Shown in pieces: positions 56,515-64,000 of a stretch of DNA of 64,000 bases. A program made the translations under genes and the position numbers. Under the pieces are notes generated by a model that did no database searches, was not told where the DNA came from, and saw only the letters and a program-made list of their open reading frames with translations. Where the stretch lies: positions 38,330-102,329 of the forward strand of contig NZ_JACJFM010000017.1 in assembly GCF_014164585.1 (NCBI RefSeq), read 5' to 3'. Source of the DNA: Oceanospirillum sediminis. GTDB lineage: Bacteria > Pseudomonadota > Gammaproteobacteria > Pseudomonadales > Halomonadaceae. How positions within the stretch are numbered: the stretch's first letter is position 1; every line of letters starts with the position of its first letter.

Positions 56515-56581
56515 ACAAAATAAGTGGCAGCGATTCAGCAACCATCTACACTAAAATCTAACCCGGCAAGGAGGTTAAGCT

Positions 56582-57001
56582 ATGTACCTGGTTCGTTTGA
56601 TTTATTGCAGCACATCTGTGCAAGAACTCAATATAAATGATATTGAACAGATCATTCACATCGCGAAAGAAAATAATGCCAGGCATAATGTATCTGGCCT
56701 GCTCTGCTTTAATCGCAAGTATTTCCTGCAATGCCTGGAAGGTTCCAGAACAAACGTCAATAAGACCTATCGATCAATTCTGAATGATCCTCGGCATAAC
56801 AATATTGTATTACTGGAATACAATGAAATTACCCAGCGAGAGTTTCAGCAGTGGTCAATCGGCTATGTATCAGAGAACAGCATTACCAAACCACTCTGTA
56901 TGAAATACTCTGGCCATAGTGAATTTACCCCTTATGAGATGCGAGGTCAGAGCTGTCTGAATATGATGCTGGAGTTAAGGGACAGCGTCATCATTATATA
57001 A
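56582..57001 (+). CDS. BLUF-domain blue-light sensor
   Basis: The 139 residues are a single BLUF domain that should bind FAD. The key positions of the AppA family align by spacing: Tyr8 (AppA Tyr21), Asn32 (Asn45), Gln50 (Gln63), Trp91 (Trp104), while Ile93 replaces the Met106 position. Typical blocks are LVRLIYCS, HNVSGLLCFN, FLQCLEG and WSIGY. There is no GGDEF, EAL or other output domain, so it must act through a partner protein. The ribosome site AAGGAGG is strong. It follows the FIST receptor gene. Confidence 0.93.
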   Translation: MYLVRLIYCSTSVQELNINDIEQIIHIAKENNARHNVSGLLCFNRKYFLQCLEGSRTNVNKTYRSILNDPRHNNIVLLEYNEITQREFQQWSIGYVSENSITKPLCMKYSGHSEFTPYEMRGQSCLNMMLELRDSVIII

Positions 57002-57029
57002 AACAGCGTATTCTGGTAAGTCTGACCAG

Positions 57030-57287
57030 CTAATGTAGCTGATCATCTTCAAATTCTGCCAGCATCTGTCGTTGATGATAACCCTCTTTGTAATCTTCAA
57101 CTTCCTGCTCCAGCAAAGCAACTTTCTCTTTCAGACGAAAAAAAGCAGCCCTGACCATAGCAACATCCTGTAGCACCATAGGCATCTGGTCTGCCAGGAA
57201 TTCAGCATCCTCTGCATCTCTTTCTTCTTTCCAGCGCGACAGCCTTGCCAGAAGTTCAGGCGATGTAGCAGAGCGGTATTTTGACAT
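57030..57287 (-). CDS. Small coiled-coil protein of unknown function
   Basis: The 85 residues start after GGAG at 8 bases, which supports a real gene. The protein is acidic and helical, with a heptad pattern (FFRLKEKVALLEQEVEDYKEGY) that suggests a coiled coil. I recognise no family. It is convergent with the BLUF gene and divergent from yciA. It could be a partner protein; that is conjecture. Confidence 0.65.
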   Translation of the reverse strand: MSKYRSATSPELLARLSRWKEERDAEDAEFLADQMPMVLQDVAMVRAAFFRLKEKVALLEQEVEDYKEGYHQRQMLAEFEDDQLH

Positions 57288-57505
57288 TGCATTACTCCGT
57301 TATTCAGATAACCAGTATGGCAGCAAGCAGGCCGGTATGTCACGGAAAACCAGTCAATTAAGGATGATATCGCAACAGAAATATCTTTTCTTTATATATT
57401 AAAAATCAGTGAGTTATACAGGAAGTTATAAGCGAAGCAGTGAAAACTCCGTTATCATATACCCTATATCCTGTTGACTCACTATTATTCCCGGAGAACT
57501 CAGTA

Positions 57506-57925
57506 ATGGCTGAAGAGACTAAAGGTCGCTTAACAACACGCACTATGGCAATGCCTGCCGACACCAACCCTGCAGGTGATGTTTTTGGTGGCTGGGTGCT
57601 GTCTCAGATGGATATCGCGGCAGGTATCTGTGCCAGTCAGCGAGCCCAGCAGAGAGCGGTAACGGTGTCTGTTGATGGCATGAGCTTTATTCAACCCGTT
57701 AAAGTAGGAGATATCCTTGGAGTGTACACGGATGTGGTTGAGGTAGGCCGCACCTCGATGAAAATCCATGTTGAAGCCTGGGTCCGGCGAGGCCAGATAG
57801 GCTCCCGCGAAAAAGTGACTGAAGCTATTTTCAAATTCGTCGCACTGGATCAGGATGGAAACCCTACACCAGTACCCGATAAGAATGATCTGCCGGAATA
57901 TGCCGCAGAAGACTGCAGTCTGTAA
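57506..57925 (+). CDS. yciA: Acyl-CoA thioesterase YciA
   Basis: YciA hydrolyses acyl-CoA to free acid and CoA. I start at ATG 57506 (MAEETKGRLTTRTMAMPADTNPAGDVFGG, 139 residues), with GGAG at 8 bases; the longer frame from 57440 lacks such a site and homology. The hot-dog fold motif NPAGDVFGGWVLSQMDIAAGICA carries the active-site Asp/Gly pattern. The length matches the family. Divergent from the small coiled-coil gene. Confidence 0.92.
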   Translation: MAEETKGRLTTRTMAMPADTNPAGDVFGGWVLSQMDIAAGICASQRAQQRAVTVSVDGMSFIQPVKVGDILGVYTDVVEVGRTSMKIHVEAWVRRGQIGSREKVTEAIFKFVALDQDGNPTPVPDKNDLPEYAAEDCSL

Positions 57926-58042
57926 CGGTAACGCACACCTGTGTGCACCCTGCCTGTTTTATTCAGATGAAAAATAGTCAGATCAGGGCAGGTACAATGT
58001 GCCTGTCCCCATATTTGCGAGCCATCCCGCATAATCTAATGC

Positions 58043-60061
58043 TCAGAGCGTATCATATCCGCTCTGCTGAGTAATAAAGCGGGATACAGCCTTATCCGAT
58101 GGAATATAAAAGACCAGCTCTTCTTTAGCCCGTGTGGCGGCCACAAATGCCAGTCGTTGCTCCTGTTCAATATAATCAGGCAGGTTCAACTGGTAGGGAA
58201 TACCGTTCTGATCCCGTTCTGCATGTCGTCTGGCAAACGGAAAAACACCTTCAGAAAAATCAAACAATACAACTTTATCAAACTCCAGCCCTTTAACTCT
58301 GTGCGCCACCTCGACATGAATATAATTCTCTGCTTCCTGAATCTCGGATAACTGGTCTTCATAACGACTATAAATGGTTCTGACAAATCGATCCGCCATC
58401 ACAGGAACCAGCTGCTCTTTACTGCTCTCTCCGGCATCCTGCTGTAATAAAGTGATACATTCGCGCAGAAACTCTTCATAGATACGTTCATAAATATTCA
58501 GCATAGTCTGAGAAGGAGAGACCGCTTTCAGCTTGTCCGTTAACAAAAATGAGCGCACAAAACCTTCAAACTGAACGGTTATATCATCCGTGTCATCTGC
58601 CAGAGCTGCAGGATTAAGAGCCGGGCCTTCAGCATAGCGCCAGAAAGATGGTCGCTCAGACCTTATCCGATTTTCCACCCAGCAGTTAAGAATATACATC
58701 AGGCTCTCTGTAACACAGCTCAGCGCTTTATAATTGATTGCCGCGTTATGTTTAAAATGCAATCCGGCCCTTACCAGAAAAGCTTCCACATCAACCTTCT
58801 GATCATGCGTTCTGACGATATAAACCACACTTTTATTCGTTCTCAGCCAGCCAGCGGTAATTTCCATCAGTTGCTGGTCACTCCGCTCAACCCAGGCTGC
58901 ATCCCGGGGTTTCAGCCCTATGATTTCGGCATTATGAATATCAGCTAAAGGCACATCATCCAGGAAAGGATCATCGAACAGTTCGTCACTCTCCTGAGTG
59001 TCAGAGGAGATCAGTAAGTTGCGGGCAATTTTATTGGCAAAACCGGCTATGTGCTGACCAAAACGGAAAGATTCTGACAGATAATATGTGGTGATATGGC
59101 CCAGTGCCTGATCAATCCCGCGGATCAGATAAGCCGGATCAGCTCCGGCAAACTCAAAGATACTCTGCCTGGGGTCACCGACAGCATTCAGCTGGCAATG
59201 TTTGCGACAGGCATTCACTACAAGGAATTGTGATACTTCAGAAACATCCTGAAATTCATCTACCAGAATATAATCATACCGATTCTGCAGATACTCCAGC
59301 GCCCGCTCAGATCGGGTCAGATACATGGCAGCACGATACAACTGATCTTCAAACAGAGAGACACCCTGAGCGACCAGATACTCATCCACTCTGGCCACAA
59401 AACCCACCAGCTCATCCCATTCACCATGGGGTACTTCAGCTGGTTTTTTCTCCCGCATATCATTGATGACACCAATCATATTGCGATACGTGGTCATCAC
59501 CGACACACAGTGCTCAATCAGCTCATGCTGCCGGGGCCAGCTCCGAAGCAAATCACTGATGTCCCGCTCCATATCAGGAATAGCATCGACCACCTGTTGT
59601 GCGTTGATCTGCAGGTTTTTATTTTTCTGAACCACTCGAATGCCACGGTTACGAAAAACGCCACCCGAGAAAATCCCCTTAAATAAAACGGACAGACTGT
59701 TGGCGCTGACCGGCTCATGACTGAGAATTAACGAACGATCCGGGCATACATTAAACAGATCATAAGTCAGGCTCTGCCCCCAGGAATGGAAAGTTCTGAT
59801 ATCCGGTAAAGCAGAGTGTATACCTTCAGCAAACAGTAAACCGCTCAGCTTATTCTCAAACTGATTTTTGATACTACGGTTAAAAGCCAGAATAAGAATC
59901 CGTGAAGCAGGTACTCCCGTCGTCAACAGATAGCGTACGCGGGCCAGCAGAGTGGTTGTTTTACCGCTGCCAGGCCCTGCAATAACTCTGACATGCTGAT
60001 CTTTATCCAGAGAATGGTGAATGAAGCTCTGCTGGGATTCGGTGTACTGATATTTACTCAT
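58043..60061 (-). CDS. UvrD/Rep-like superfamily 1 DNA helicase
   Basis: The 672 residues (start ATG 60061; TTG 60070 also possible) show SF1A helicase motifs in order: Q motif TESQQSFIHH, Walker A GPGSGKTTTLLARVRYLL, motif Ia ILAFNRSIKNQFE, motif II DYILVDEFQDVSEVS, motif III GDPRQSIFEFAGA, then HRVKGLEFDKVVLF (motif V) and FVAATRAKEELV (motif VI). It is shorter and less usual than UvrD or Rep and may be a specialised repair helicase. It follows the FKBP gene with a slight overlap or 5-base gap, so the pair is translationally linked. Confidence 0.88.
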   Translation of the reverse strand: MSKYQYTESQQSFIHHSLDKDQHVRVIAGPGSGKTTTLLARVRYLLTTGVPASRILILAFNRSIKNQFENKLSGLLFAEGIHSALPDIRTFHSWGQSLTYDLFNVCPDRSLILSHEPVSANSLSVLFKGIFSGGVFRNRGIRVVQKNKNLQINAQQVVDAIPDMERDISDLLRSWPRQHELIEHCVSVMTTYRNMIGVINDMREKKPAEVPHGEWDELVGFVARVDEYLVAQGVSLFEDQLYRAAMYLTRSERALEYLQNRYDYILVDEFQDVSEVSQFLVVNACRKHCQLNAVGDPRQSIFEFAGADPAYLIRGIDQALGHITTYYLSESFRFGQHIAGFANKIARNLLISSDTQESDELFDDPFLDDVPLADIHNAEIIGLKPRDAAWVERSDQQLMEITAGWLRTNKSVVYIVRTHDQKVDVEAFLVRAGLHFKHNAAINYKALSCVTESLMYILNCWVENRIRSERPSFWRYAEGPALNPAALADDTDDITVQFEGFVRSFLLTDKLKAVSPSQTMLNIYERIYEEFLRECITLLQQDAGESSKEQLVPVMADRFVRTIYSRYEDQLSEIQEAENYIHVEVAHRVKGLEFDKVVLFDFSEGVFPFARRHAERDQNGIPYQLNLPDYIEQEQRLAFVAATRAKEELVFYIPSDKAVSRFITQQSGYDTL

Positions 60062-60066
60062 CGGAG

Positions 60067-60408
60067 TCAATCCTCCCGATTCAGCGCTTCCAGCAATTCA
60101 ATTTCGAAGATCAGATTAGAATTCGGTGGAATCTTGTCACCTATCTGACGCTCGCCATATCCCAGCTCAGCAGGTACAAACAGTTTACGTTTACCGCCAA
60201 CTTTCATCCCTCTCAGCCCCATAAACCAGCCCTGGATTACTTTTCGACTACTGAGTACTGTCTCAAAGGGCTTACCCTTATGATAAGATGAGTCAAACTC
60301 AGTACCATCTTCCAGAAAGCCACGATAGTGTGCCGTAATCAGTGCACCTTTCTTAACCTCAGTGCCTTCTCCAACCACCAGATCTTCAATAATCAGTTGT
60401 TCTGACAT
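60067..60408 (-). CDS. FKBP-type peptidyl-prolyl cis-trans isomerase
   Basis: The 113 residues form one FKBP domain, opening with MSEQLIIEDLVVGEGTEVKKGALITAHYRGFLEDGTEFDSSY and keeping the active-site residues in IQGWFMGLRGMKVGGKRKLFVPAELGYGER and IPPNSNLIFEIELL. It has no signal peptide, so it is cytoplasmic. It speeds prolyl bond rotation in folding proteins. Its stop lies next to the start of the helicase gene, so both are likely on one transcript; a functional link is not known. Confidence 0.93.
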   Translation of the reverse strand: MSEQLIIEDLVVGEGTEVKKGALITAHYRGFLEDGTEFDSSYHKGKPFETVLSSRKVIQGWFMGLRGMKVGGKRKLFVPAELGYGERQIGDKIPPNSNLIFEIELLEALNRED

Positions 60409-60705
60409 CTGTTCGTACTGCCCTGTTGTTCTGTTATGTTAATTCAGCAGCAGAGCTTACGGGCTTTGGCTCTGAGCTTCAATATTCTCTAGAGACAAGC
60501 AGCCCTCCTGAATATTGTTTGAATAAGGTCCAGAATCAGCCCAATCCCATTTCATCAGAACGACCTCAAAGCCCCCCTCAACAACGAGACAAACACCATG
60601 CATGTGAATCAGACAAGCATATATCCGGCAGTCACCACTCAGCCTGAAAGAAAGGCCCTCAAGTAATCCGGATGAGAGGGTAAACTATGCCGTATATCTG
60701 AAACT

Positions 60706-61701
60706 TCAGCTAAACTCTTCTGTATCGATTTCCAGCTGCGTATCTGCATTATAACGAGGCCCGGAAACGGTAGTCTGGTTAATAATCTGATCCAGACGAT
60801 CAAAAGCGCTAGCGCTTAGCGTGATATCCTTTGCACTGAAATTTTCCTTCAAATGCTCAGGGTTGGTGGTTCCCGGAATCGCAATAATATGATCGCCACG
60901 TCCCAGCACCCAGGCCAGAGCCAGCTGTGCCAATGTACAGCCTTCTTCCTGCGCTATCCGGGAAACCTGGTCCAGCAACACCAGATTCCTGGTATAATTT
61001 CCTTGTTCAAAACGGGGCATACTCCGGCGCAGATCTTTTTCAGCCAGGGCCGAAAGATCTGTTAACTTTCCAGTCAGAAAAGCCCGCCCCAGAGGGCTGA
61101 ACGCCACAAATTTTGTGCCCAGTTCACGGCAAGTTTCCAGTACAGCAATTTCAGGGTTACGGGTCCATAGAGAGTATTCCGTCTGCATTGCTGCAATCGG
61201 ATGGACTTCATGCGCCCTACGTAATGTTTTTGCAGACATCTCCGACAGCCCTATATTTCTGATCTTGCCTTCTTCCACCATACGGGACAATTCACCCACA
61301 CTATCTTCAATAGGCACATTGCGATCCAGGCGATGCAGGTAATACAAATCAATTACATCCGTCTGCAAACGTTGCAGGCTGCCTTCCAGGGTTTTACGGA
61401 TTGTTTCTGGCCTGGCATCCAGTATGCGTTTACCCAGGTCATCTTTAAACAGCACACACTTACTGGCCAGAATAAATTCGTTCCTCCGGCTCTTCAGCGT
61501 CTTGCCTAATAAGCTTTCATTAGCCCCAAAACCATATAACGATGCGGTATCCAGATGGTTATAGCCCAGATCCAGAGCGGTCAACAGCAAGCGTTCTGCA
61601 TCCTTTTCAGGAGGTGGTGTTCCGTAGGCATGAGACAGATTCATACAACCCAGTCCGATGGGGCTACAGTGATTAAAAAGCTCCGAATGGTGTGATGTCA
61701 T
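60706..61701 (-). CDS. Aldo/keto reductase
   Basis: I start at ATG 61701 (MTSHHSELFNHCSPIGLGCMNL, 331 residues) because AGGAG precedes it by 7 bases. The (beta/alpha)8 barrel has the catalytic set in GYNHLDTASLYGFGANESLLGK (Asp and Tyr), LASKC (Lys) and YYLHRLD (His), and the NADPH block IAIPGTTNPEHLKEN. It should reduce aldehydes or ketones with NADPH, substrate unknown. It stands alone between FKBP and the beta-lactamase gene. Confidence 0.9.
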   Translation of the reverse strand: MTSHHSELFNHCSPIGLGCMNLSHAYGTPPPEKDAERLLLTALDLGYNHLDTASLYGFGANESLLGKTLKSRRNEFILASKCVLFKDDLGKRILDARPETIRKTLEGSLQRLQTDVIDLYYLHRLDRNVPIEDSVGELSRMVEEGKIRNIGLSEMSAKTLRRAHEVHPIAAMQTEYSLWTRNPEIAVLETCRELGTKFVAFSPLGRAFLTGKLTDLSALAEKDLRRSMPRFEQGNYTRNLVLLDQVSRIAQEEGCTLAQLALAWVLGRGDHIIAIPGTTNPEHLKENFSAKDITLSASAFDRLDQIINQTTVSGPRYNADTQLEIDTEEFS

Positions 61702-61942
61702 AAACAAACTCCTGCTTCAGTAGTGCTATACATACTCTTCGTAGTCATCAGGTAAGAACCAGAACAACTCAAAGGTTTATCAGTGTCTACTATTTTGTGA
61801 ATAAAATCATTTTGATACGACCTGATCAGTGCCTGGATAGTGTAAGGGTATCAATATCGGCAAATAGTCAGGCAGATAACTGTTTTATCTGAGATGATTT
61901 TTTTATTCAGAAATGACTGACTTCTGTGTATAACAAAAAATT

Positions 61943-62842
61943 ATGAAGAACAGACAGAGCGGGGAAATAAAACTAATGCTATCAGTTTACAGAGTATTGC
62001 CACTGATAATTTGGGGCATATTCATAGCATCTCCTGCTGTGCAGGCGGATACAGGCACCCTGACTGAGCAAATCAGATCGGTTGAAGCTGATACAGGAGC
62101 ACGTATTGGTGTCTATGTACTGGATACTTCAAACGGTACGAACTGGCAGTATCATGGCCAGGATCGCTTTCCACTGATGAGCACATTTAAAACCCTGGCT
62201 TGTGCTAAGCTGTTGCACGATGCTGACTATGAAGGCTTGTCATTAACGGAATCAGTTGTCATCAAAGCGCATGATCTGATCACCTGGTCGCCAGTCATGA
62301 AAAAAAGAGTGGGCCAGGCCGTTTCCCTGACAGAAGCCTGTGCCGCCACGATGTTGATGAGTGATAATACTGCTGCCAACATTGTTCTGAACGCCATTCA
62401 GGGGCCCGATGCTTTAACTGCTTTTTTGCGCCGGACAGGGGATCGAGTGACCCGCCTGGATCGTGTTGAACCGGCATTAAATGAAGCCTTGCCGGGAGAT
62501 GAAAGAGATACAACTACTCCGGAAGCAATGGTCGATAACCTGAAGCGCTTATTACTGGGAGATATCTTATCTGATGCCGCTCGCCAACAGCTTACAGACT
62601 GGATGAAGGGTAACAAGGTGTCAGATAGCCTGCTGCGTTCAGTGCTTCCGGATGGCTGGGCTATTGCAGATCGCTCAGGAGCCGGAGGTTCAGGTTCCCG
62701 CGGGATAACGGCTGTTGTATGGCCCGCGGATAAAGCGCCTTTGATCATCAGTATCTATATGACAGAGACTGAAGTGTCATTTAAGGAAAGAAATGCGGCT
62801 ATCGCTGCCATTGGACGTGAGATATTTAAGACATGGCAGTAG
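61943..62842 (+). CDS. Class A beta-lactamase, carbenicillinase type
   Basis: The 299-residue protein has the class A serine site Ser80-Thr-Phe-Lys83 (STFK), Ser140-Asp-Asn (SDN), Glu176 in EPALNE (the general base, Ambler 166) and Arg244-Ser-Gly, the arginine form of the KTG box found in CARB/PSE carbenicillinases (RSGAGGSGSRG). Cysteines Cys87 and Cys133 match the usual disulfide pair. The signal peptide ends near VQA-DTG (about residue 35). ATG 61976 (MLSVYRVL) would give a more usual signal length, and GGGG lies 11 bases before it. No ampR-like regulator or integron feature is adjacent, so this looks like an intrinsic chromosomal gene. Confidence 0.92.
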   Translation: MKNRQSGEIKLMLSVYRVLPLIIWGIFIASPAVQADTGTLTEQIRSVEADTGARIGVYVLDTSNGTNWQYHGQDRFPLMSTFKTLACAKLLHDADYEGLSLTESVVIKAHDLITWSPVMKKRVGQAVSLTEACAATMLMSDNTAANIVLNAIQGPDALTAFLRRTGDRVTRLDRVEPALNEALPGDERDTTTPEAMVDNLKRLLLGDILSDAARQQLTDWMKGNKVSDSLLRSVLPDGWAIADRSGAGGSGSRGITAVVWPADKAPLIISIYMTETEVSFKERNAAIAAIGREIFKTWQ

Positions 62843-62886
62843 CATGTATTACTATTTTACGAACAATAGCCCTTTGGTCAAACATA

Positions 62887-62916
62887 TTGACCTTGTGCTG
62901 CTTTTACTGACATACT
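62887..62916 (+). promoter_or_regulatory. Candidate promoter of the argD leader
   Basis: TTGACC (62887) and CATACT (62911) are spaced by 18 bases, and TGA directly before the second box makes an extended -10 element. Transcription would start near 62923. It is placed between the beta-lactamase gene and the arginine-rich mini-ORF. Confidence 0.45.
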
Positions 62917-62951
62917 CTCTGGCTATGAACACATCTAACTTTTCTCAGATT

Positions 62952-63035
62952 ATGGCATGCCACTCTCACCGAGCACTGCGACGCAGTGTTGCGAAGGCCT
63001 GCGCCTGTCTGAGAAAAAGATCCCGACGACGCTGA
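62952..63035 (+). CDS. Arginine-rich leader peptide, candidate attenuator
   Basis: A 27-residue frame encodes eight arginines, five of them in the last seven residues (ending RKRSRRR before TGA). It lies about 24 bases before an intrinsic terminator and 158 bases before an arginine biosynthesis-type gene (argD-like). A run of codons for the pathway product, then a terminator, then the gene is the layout of a leader-peptide attenuator. Weak points are the absence of a good ribosome site and no strong antiterminator: TCTGAGA (63008-63014) pairs with TCTCAGA (63053-63059), and CTGCG with CGCAG only over five bases. ATG 62925 would give a longer 36-residue form. Confidence 0.45.
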   Translation: MACHSHRALRRSVAKACACLRKRSRRR

Positions 63036-63058
63036 TTTTTAAATCACGTTTCTCTCAG

Positions 63059-63089
63059 AAAGCCGCAGAACATATCCTGCGGCTTTTTT
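63059..63089 (+). terminator. Intrinsic terminator before argD
   Basis: The stem AAAGCCGCAG / CTGCGGCTTT (10 pairs, 8-base loop) is followed by TTTG, giving a run of six T. It may end the beta-lactamase transcript or act as the attenuator terminator of the argD leader. Confidence 0.93.
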
Positions 63090-63193
63090 GTTTCCGCATG
63101 CGATGTTCTGCCTTCAGGCCCTTTCGGGCTGCTCCTGCTGGTCTGTTTTCACACTCAAATTTTATGACCAGTTATTTATAAAGGAATATCGCA

Positions 63194-63911
63194 ATGTTGA
63201 GCTCTGTTTCAGATATATCTGCTGCTGATGGCAAAAATTATCTTATGCCCATTACCTCCCGGCCTGATTTTGCCATGGTGCGAGGAGACGGGAATTATCT
63301 GTATGACAATACAGGTAAAGCCTATCTGGATTTTATTCAGGGCTGGGCTGTTAATACGCTGGGGCACAATCCCGCAGTAATCAAACAGGCTTTGCTGGAA
63401 CAAGCCGATTGTCTTATTAATCCCGGACCTGCATTTTATAACGGGCCTATGCTGAATCTGGCCAGGGTATTGTGTGAACACTCCGGGCTGGATCAGGCCT
63501 TTTTTGCCAATTCAGGGGCTGAGGCCAATGAAGGAGCTATTAAACTGGCACGTAAGTGGGGAGCAAAATATAAGCAGGGTGCTTTTAAAATTATTACCTT
63601 CGAGAAAGCATTTCATGGCCGTACCCTGGCGACGATGTCAGCTTGCGGAAAAACTGCTTTTGAACCTCTGTTTGAACCCAAAGTCAGCGGCTTTACCAAA
63701 GTACCCTATAACAATCTGGCCGCTGTTGAACAGTCGATAGATGCACAAACCACAGCCATTATGCTGGAGCTTATTCAGGGGGAAGGCGGCGTTATTCCGG
63801 CAGATGCAGAGTTTATCAAAGGACTGGAAAGTCTGTGTCAGCAGCACAACCTGTTGTTGATTGTTGATGAGGTGCAAACGGGTATTGGCCGGACCGGCGC
63901 TTTGTTTGCTT
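63194..63911 (+). pseudogene. argD: Acetylornithine/succinyldiaminopimelate aminotransferase, truncated by an insertion
   Basis: ArgD exchanges amino groups in arginine synthesis and in lysine synthesis. The first ~239 residues match the family: [77 protein letters not shown] and [17 protein letters not shown]. Homology then stops and the frame runs into unrelated sequence and a stop at 63959-63961. The PLP lysine and all that follows (about 160 residues) are missing from this reading, so the product should be inactive. AAGGA lies 8 bases before the ATG. The rest of the gene may lie on the other side of the insertion, beyond the window. Confidence 0.85.
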
Positions 63912-64000
63912 GTAACTATTCAGCCCGCTCTCAACTATTTGCTACCTTGACGAATAGTTGAGATCTGTCAGTTTATGCATAGCAACAGACATTGAAGAGC
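63912..64000. mobile_element. End of a mobile element inserted in argD
   Basis: From about 63912 (GTAACTATTCAGC) the sequence leaves argD homology abruptly. It then shows TCTCAACTATT (63929-63939) and AATAGTTGAGA (63953-63963), perfect 11-base arms with a 13-base spacer, as often seen near insertion-sequence ends. No transposase or second end lies inside the window, so the family cannot be named. The target duplication cannot be seen. Confidence 0.65.

Noticed and set aside
60426..60647. Plus-strand frame of 73 codons
   Set aside because: Low-complexity residues, no ribosome site and overlap with the upstream region of the FKBP gene on the other strand.

Overview
The window reads as chromosomal DNA of a gammaproteobacterium. 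The order uvrY/gacA-uvrC-pgsA-tRNA(Gly, Cys, Leu), together with tyrR, cysB, slt, hrpB, a RegB/RegA pair, fpr-finR and a long type-2 leuA, fits best with a marine Oceanospirillales-like lineage. That placement is inference from gene content; I do not claim a genus. GC looks close to 50%. Almost all genes are single-copy housekeeping, regulatory or transport genes. There is no CRISPR array, rRNA or prophage. A mobile-element edge enters at the far right, and the left edge carries the 3' end of a type I restriction hsdR gene.

Left part (1-13.1 kb): the end of hsdR; a TonB-dependent receptor under a TPP riboswitch; a divergent DJ-1/PfpI and MocR-type regulator pair; and an aromatic catabolism cluster of homoprotocatechuate 2,3-dioxygenase (hpaD), a GlcG/HbpS-like protein, an aldehyde dehydrogenase and a Bcr/CflA-type exporter. 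A SWIM zinc-finger protein follows. An hpaR (MarR) and LuxR-type regulator pair on the other strand completes the region. The hpaD upstream region and the hpaR upstream region share a TTAACAT-type operator motif, which links the two sites.

Middle (13.2-36.9 kb): five tRNA genes (Gly-Cys-Leu-Gly-Cys), pgsA, uvrC, a GacA/UvrY response regulator, tyrR with its own TyrR box, msrA, ychJ, two lytic transglycosylases, an NhaC-type antiporter broken by one extra base in a poly-C run, hrpB, leuA next to an Lrp-type regulator, an AEC-type transporter, a methyltransferase, tauE/cysB, and the redox pair regA/regB.

Right part (36.9-64 kb): a 0.9 kb non-coding gap with an FNR-like box and a long inverted repeat; a Cache-type chemoreceptor; a LysR/DUF1127/NIPSNAP group; modEABC with a clear ModE operator; fpr/finR; an M23 peptidase followed by two paralogous membrane histidine kinases; a cytochrome b562-like protein; a soluble FIST-domain chemoreceptor beside a BLUF blue-light sensor; yciA; an FKBP/UvrD-like helicase pair; an aldo-keto reductase; a class A beta-lactamase of the carbenicillinase type; and an argD-like gene. 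The argD-like gene is preceded by a promoter, an arginine-rich mini-ORF and a terminator, and is cut short by a mobile-element-like sequence at the window edge.

Most worth following up: the arginine-rich leader before argD, the poly-C frameshift in the antiporter, the shared HpaR-type operators, the FIST-chemoreceptor/BLUF neighbourhood, and the M23 peptidase with paired kinases.
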